Below, in pieces: positions 61,205-64,000 of a stretch of DNA of 64,000 nt. Position numbers and translations under genes: made by a program. Origin of the DNA: an uncultured Prevotellaceae bacterium (lineage in GTDB: Bacteria; Bacteroidota; Bacteroidia; Bacteroidales; Bacteroidaceae); NCBI GenBank assembly GCA_902788605.1, contig CADAKX010000043.1, forward strand, positions 1 through 64,000, given 5' to 3'. The notes beneath the pieces are model-generated. The model was not told the origin of the DNA, searched no databases, and worked only from the letters and a program-made list of their open reading frames with translations. Within the stretch, counting starts at the first letter, position 1. Every line of letters begins with the position of its first letter.

Positions 61205-64000
61205 TTAATAGTCGCGCTGGATGTCGGCAATCTTCTCGTGCAGGCGCGCCATCTTCTCTTCTTCGAGCACGCGTTTGTACTCGATAGGTACAACCTGGAT
61301 AAAGTCTTCGATGTAGCGGTGCCAGTCGTCGAGCATACGTCCTGCCAGGGCCGAGCCCGTGTGCAGATAATGCTCGCGAATCAGCTCAAGCAGTTCCTTG
61401 CGGCTTACGCTGTCCTCAACCAGCGAGAGTTCAACCATATCCATGTTGCAGAAGTAGTCGAATGTGTGATCGGGGTCGTAAACATAGGCCACACCACCAC
61501 TCATACCGGCGGCAAAGTTTCGGCCTGTCTTACCCAGCACTACCACACGTCCGCCAGTCATGTACTCGCAGCAGTGGTCGCCAGCACCTTCAATCACAGC
61601 GATGGCACCCGAGTTACGCACTCCGAAGCGCTCGCCTACCTTACCATTTATATAGAGTTCGCCCGATGTAGCACCGTAAAGTCCGGTGTTACCTGCGATA
61701 ATATTTTCTTCAGCCTTGAAGTCGTCGCTCCTGCGGGCAGGAGGCAGAATAGAGATACGACCGCCTGAAAGACCCTTACCGAAGTAGTCGTTGGTCTCAC
61801 CCTCGAGGCGCAAATCCAGTCCCTTCACGGCAAAGGCACCGAAACTCTGACCAGCCGAGCCCTTGAACTTAATCTTGATAGTTCCGTCGGGCAGTCCTTC
61901 CTCGCCGTACTTCTTGGCAATCACACCACTCAGCATGGTACCCACGGCGCGGTCGGTATTCTTGATGGCATAGTCGAGTGTTACCTCTTCCTGGTTCTCG
62001 ATGGCCTTCTGTGCAGCCTTAATCATCTCCTCGTCCTTCACGCCGGTAACCTTGGTGTAAGCACCGCGATCCCAGTACAGAGCCTTGTCGGTTGTGGGCT
62101 TGTGCAGCAAGCGTGCAAAGTCGATGGTCTTCTGCTTGTCGGTAGCGTTCTCGGTGTTCACCTCAATCAGCTCGGTGCGTCCGATAATCTCTTTCAGACT
62201 CTTCACGCCGATTTCGCTCAGGTATTCGCGTACCTGCTCGGCCAGGAAGGTAAAGAAGTTAACCACGTACTCGGCTCTACCCTCAAAGTGCTTGCGCAGC
62301 TCGGGGTTCTGGGTAGCCACACCCATGGGGCAGGTATTGGTGTTACACTTACGCATCATCACACAGCCCAGCACAATCAGGGGCAGTGTTCCGAACGAGA
62401 ACTCGTCGGCACCAAGCATCGCCATGATAATCACGTCCTTGGCAGTCTTCAGCTGTCCGTCGGTCTGCAGGCGCACCTGGTTACGCAGGCCGTTCATCAC
62501 CAGTGTCTGCTGGGTCTCGGCCAGTCCGATCTCAGGACTGATACCTGCAAATCGCATACTTGATGCAGGGCTGGCACCTGTACCACCCTCGGCACCCGAA
62601 ATCACAATCAGGTCGGCCTTGGCCTTTGCCACACCAGCGGCAATGGTTCCTACACCGCTCTCGGCCACCAGCTTTACGCTTACGGCAGCTGTGGGGTTGA
62701 TATTTTTCAGGTCGAAGATGAGCTGTGCCAAGTCCTCGATACTGTAGATATCGTGATGTGGTGGAGGCGAGATGAGCGAGATACCGGGGATGGCGTTACG
62801 TGTCTTGGCGATAATCTCGTTAACCTTAAAGCCAGGCAGCTGTCCGCCCTCACCAGGTTTTGCTCCTTGTGCCACCTTAATCTGTATCTCCTCGGCATTC
62901 ACCAGGTACTCGGCGGTTACACCAAAGCGGCCACTGGCAATCTGCTTGGTCTTCGAGCTCAGGCTTACACCGTCAACCTCCGAGTGGTAGCGGGCGTTGT
63001 CCTCACCACCCTCACCGGTGTTACTACGGGCGCCCAGCTTGTTCATGGCCAGTGCCAGTGCCTCGTGGGCCTCGATGCTCAGGGCACCGAAACTCATGGC
63101 ACCTGTAACAAAATGCTTCACAATGCTTTCTACGCTCTCAACCTCATCGATTGGGGTTGGCTTAGCAGCCTTCTTGAATCCGAAGAAGTCGCGGATAAAG
63201 ATGGGGCTCTCCTTCTCATCCACCAGCTTCGACCACTGCTTGAACTTTTCGTAGTTACCCTGACGGGTAGCCAACTGCAGTTTTGCAATGGTTTCTGGGT
63301 TCCATGCATGCTTGATACCATCCTTGCGCCATGCAAACTGGCCCTGGTTCTGCAGCAGTGTCTGCTCCTTGGCAGTCTCACGTAAGGCAATGGCATCGCG
63401 GGCAATCTCCTTCAGGCCTACACCACCAATGGTGCTCACCTCGGTACCGAAGTAGCGGCGCAGCAGATCCTCGCTCAGTCCGATGCTCTCAAAGATCTTG
63501 GCACCGCGGTAGCTGCGGATGGTGCTGATACCCATCTTACTCATAATCTTCTTCAGACCCTTGTCCACGGCCTTGATGTAGTTCTTCTCGGCAGTGGCGT
63601 ACTCCTCCTGAATCTTGTGATGCTTCACCAGATCGTCGAGCACGGCAAACGTCATGTATGGGCACAGGGCGCTGGCTCCGTAACCCAGCAGCAGGGCTGC
63701 GTGCATTACCTCGCGAATCTCACCGCTCTCAACAATCAGGGCTGTCTGCACACGCTTACCTACGCTAATCAGGTAGTGGTGAACAGCACTAACGGCCAGC
63801 AGCGATGGGATGTAGAAACCTCCCCCCTGCCCCTCCAAAGGAGGGGTGATTTCAACCTTGTCAGTTAGGATGATGTAGTTTACGCCCTCATCCACGCTCG
63901 CCTCTGCGTCCTTGCACAATTTGTCAAGAGCATTGCGCAGCCGCTCCCCTCCTTCGGAGGGGCCGGGGGAGGTGATCATAGGCAGCTTCTTGGTGTTGAA
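61205..64000 (-). CDS. gltB: Glutamate synthase large subunit (5' part beyond the window)
   Basis: Converts glutamine plus 2-oxoglutarate to two glutamates. The window holds the C-terminal 931 residues; the frame is open to 64000. Features: IPSLLAVSAVHHYLISVGKR (end of the GltB central domain), the FMN region (GEGGQLPGFKVN, ISPPPHHDIYSIEDLAQL, ISGAEGGTGASP), the 3Fe-4S cysteines (CVMMRKCNTNTCPMGVATQ), and the C-terminal beta-helix (GGRISILPP, GERFGVRNSGA). Two in-frame GC-rich palindromic segments (TSPGPSEGGE and TPPLEGQGGG) flank RLRNALDKLCKDAEASVDEG. Confidence 0.95.
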   Translation of the reverse strand, partial: FNTKKLPMITSPGPSEGGERLRNALDKLCKDAEASVDEGVNYIILTDKVEITPPLEGQGGGFYIPSLLAVSAVHHYLISVGKRVQTALIVESGEIREVMHAALLLGYGASALCPYMTFAVLDDLVKHHKIQEEYATAEKNYIKAVDKGLKKIMSKMGISTIRSYRGAKIFESIGLSEDLLRRYFGTEVSTIGGVGLKEIARDAIALRETAKEQTLLQNQGQFAWRKDGIKHAWNPETIAKLQLATRQGNYEKFKQWSKLVDEKESPIFIRDFFGFKKAAKPTPIDEVESVESIVKHFVTGAMSFGALSIEAHEALALAMNKLGARSNTGEGGEDNARYHSEVDGVSLSSKTKQIASGRFGVTAEYLVNAEEIQIKVAQGAKPGEGGQLPGFKVNEIIAKTRNAIPGISLISPPPHHDIYSIEDLAQLIFDLKNINPTAAVSVKLVAESGVGTIAAGVAKAKADLIVISGAEGGTGASPASSMRFAGISPEIGLAETQQTLVMNGLRNQVRLQTDGQLKTAKDVIIMAMLGADEFSFGTLPLIVLGCVMMRKCNTNTCPMGVATQNPELRKHFEGRAEYVVNFFTFLAEQVREYLSEIGVKSLKEIIGRTELIEVNTENATDKQKTIDFARLLHKPTTDKALYWDRGAYTKVTGVKDEEMIKAAQKAIENQEEVTLDYAIKNTDRAVGTMLSGVIAKKYGEEGLPDGTIKIKFKGSAGQSFGAFAVKGLDLRLEGETNDYFGKGLSGGRISILPPARRSDDFKAEENIIAGNTGLYGATSGELYINGKVGERFGVRNSGAIAVIEGAGDHCCEYMTGGRVVVLGKTGRNFAAGMSGGVAYVYDPDHTFDYFCNMDMVELSLVEDSVSRKELLELIREHYLHTGSALAGRMLDDWHRYIEDFIQVVPIEYKRVLEEEKMARLHEKIADIQRDY
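63812..63850. repeat. In-frame palindromic element, inverted copy, in gltB
   Basis: Plus strand AACCTCCCCCCTGCCCCTCC then AAAGGAGGGGTGATTTC; codes for EITPPLEGQGGGF. Inverted relative to 63938-63973. Confidence 0.85.
63935..63976. repeat. In-frame palindromic element, forward copy, in gltB
   Basis: Coding strand ACCTCCCCCGGCCCCTCCGA then AGGAGGGGAGCGG, giving TSPGPSEGGER. Nearly the same bases and the same frame as the first half of the pyrG insertion (TSPDPSQGGEW). Confidence 0.88.

Overview
The window looks like a chromosomal segment of a Bacteroidota bacterium, most likely a gut or rumen Prevotella-type organism. Evidence: at least fifteen intergenic regions carry the Bacteroidota -7 box TAnnTTTG instead of a TATAAT box; there are FimB/Mfa2-type lipoproteins, a hybrid two-component protein, a type III glutamine synthetase, Wzi and YjbH capsule-type outer membrane proteins, and lipoproteins with relaxed lipoboxes. 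No rRNA or tRNA was found. One structural RNA, tmRNA (ssrA), is present.

Layout. 0-2.6 kb: a GxxExxY protein between repeats and a three-gene overlapping operon headed by a TIGR04255-type protein. 2.8-4.9 kb: remains of a UDP-sugar epimerase and of a second ugd 3' end next to an intact ugd. 4.9-6.7 kb: two small genes separated by GCAGAAA-type repeat arrays. 6.75-9.9 kb: a NusG/UpxY-like antiterminator gene followed by two FimB/Mfa2-like lipoproteins. 9.9-11.6 kb: a gene-free repeat island. 11.6-13.3 kb: two YjbH-like outer membrane genes; 13.3-13.7 kb: ssrA. 13.8-27.6 kb: an exopolysaccharide/capsule locus (Wza-like exporter, Wzz-like chain length protein, Wzy-like polymerase, frameshifted Wzx flippase, four GT2 glycosyltransferases, an opposite-strand propeller-like protein, a priming sugar transferase, Wzi, a lipocalin-like lipoprotein).

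27.6-40.5 kb: a putative nucleic-acid scavenging cluster (uridine kinase, secreted EEP nuclease, TonB-type receptor, DUF5689 and DUF6359-type surface lipoproteins, DNA/RNA non-specific endonuclease), interrupted by a RAYT-like Y1 transposase and L31B, then glutathione peroxidase and thioredoxin reductase. 40.8-64 kb is largely metabolic: a sensorless hybrid histidine kinase/AraC regulator, a Na+/solute symporter, TrpB2, Hsp20, MscL, GAPDH, GS-III, PurF, PyrG, an ECF sigma/transmembrane/outer-membrane trio, PdxS/PdxT and glutamate synthase GltD/GltB (GltB cut by the window edge).

The most unusual feature is the short repeats. Several families (GC-rich inverted palindromes, pyrimidine heptamers, TTTAATG heptamers, GCAGAAA arrays) fill intergenic space, and two of them also sit in frame inside conserved genes: ugd, a symporter gene, the signal peptide of a lipocalin-like lipoprotein, pyrG, gltD and gltB. 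In pyrG, gltD and gltB the palindromes occur as an inverted pair, a pattern reminiscent of Rickettsia palindromic elements. The functional calls rest on reading translated sequence without database searches.
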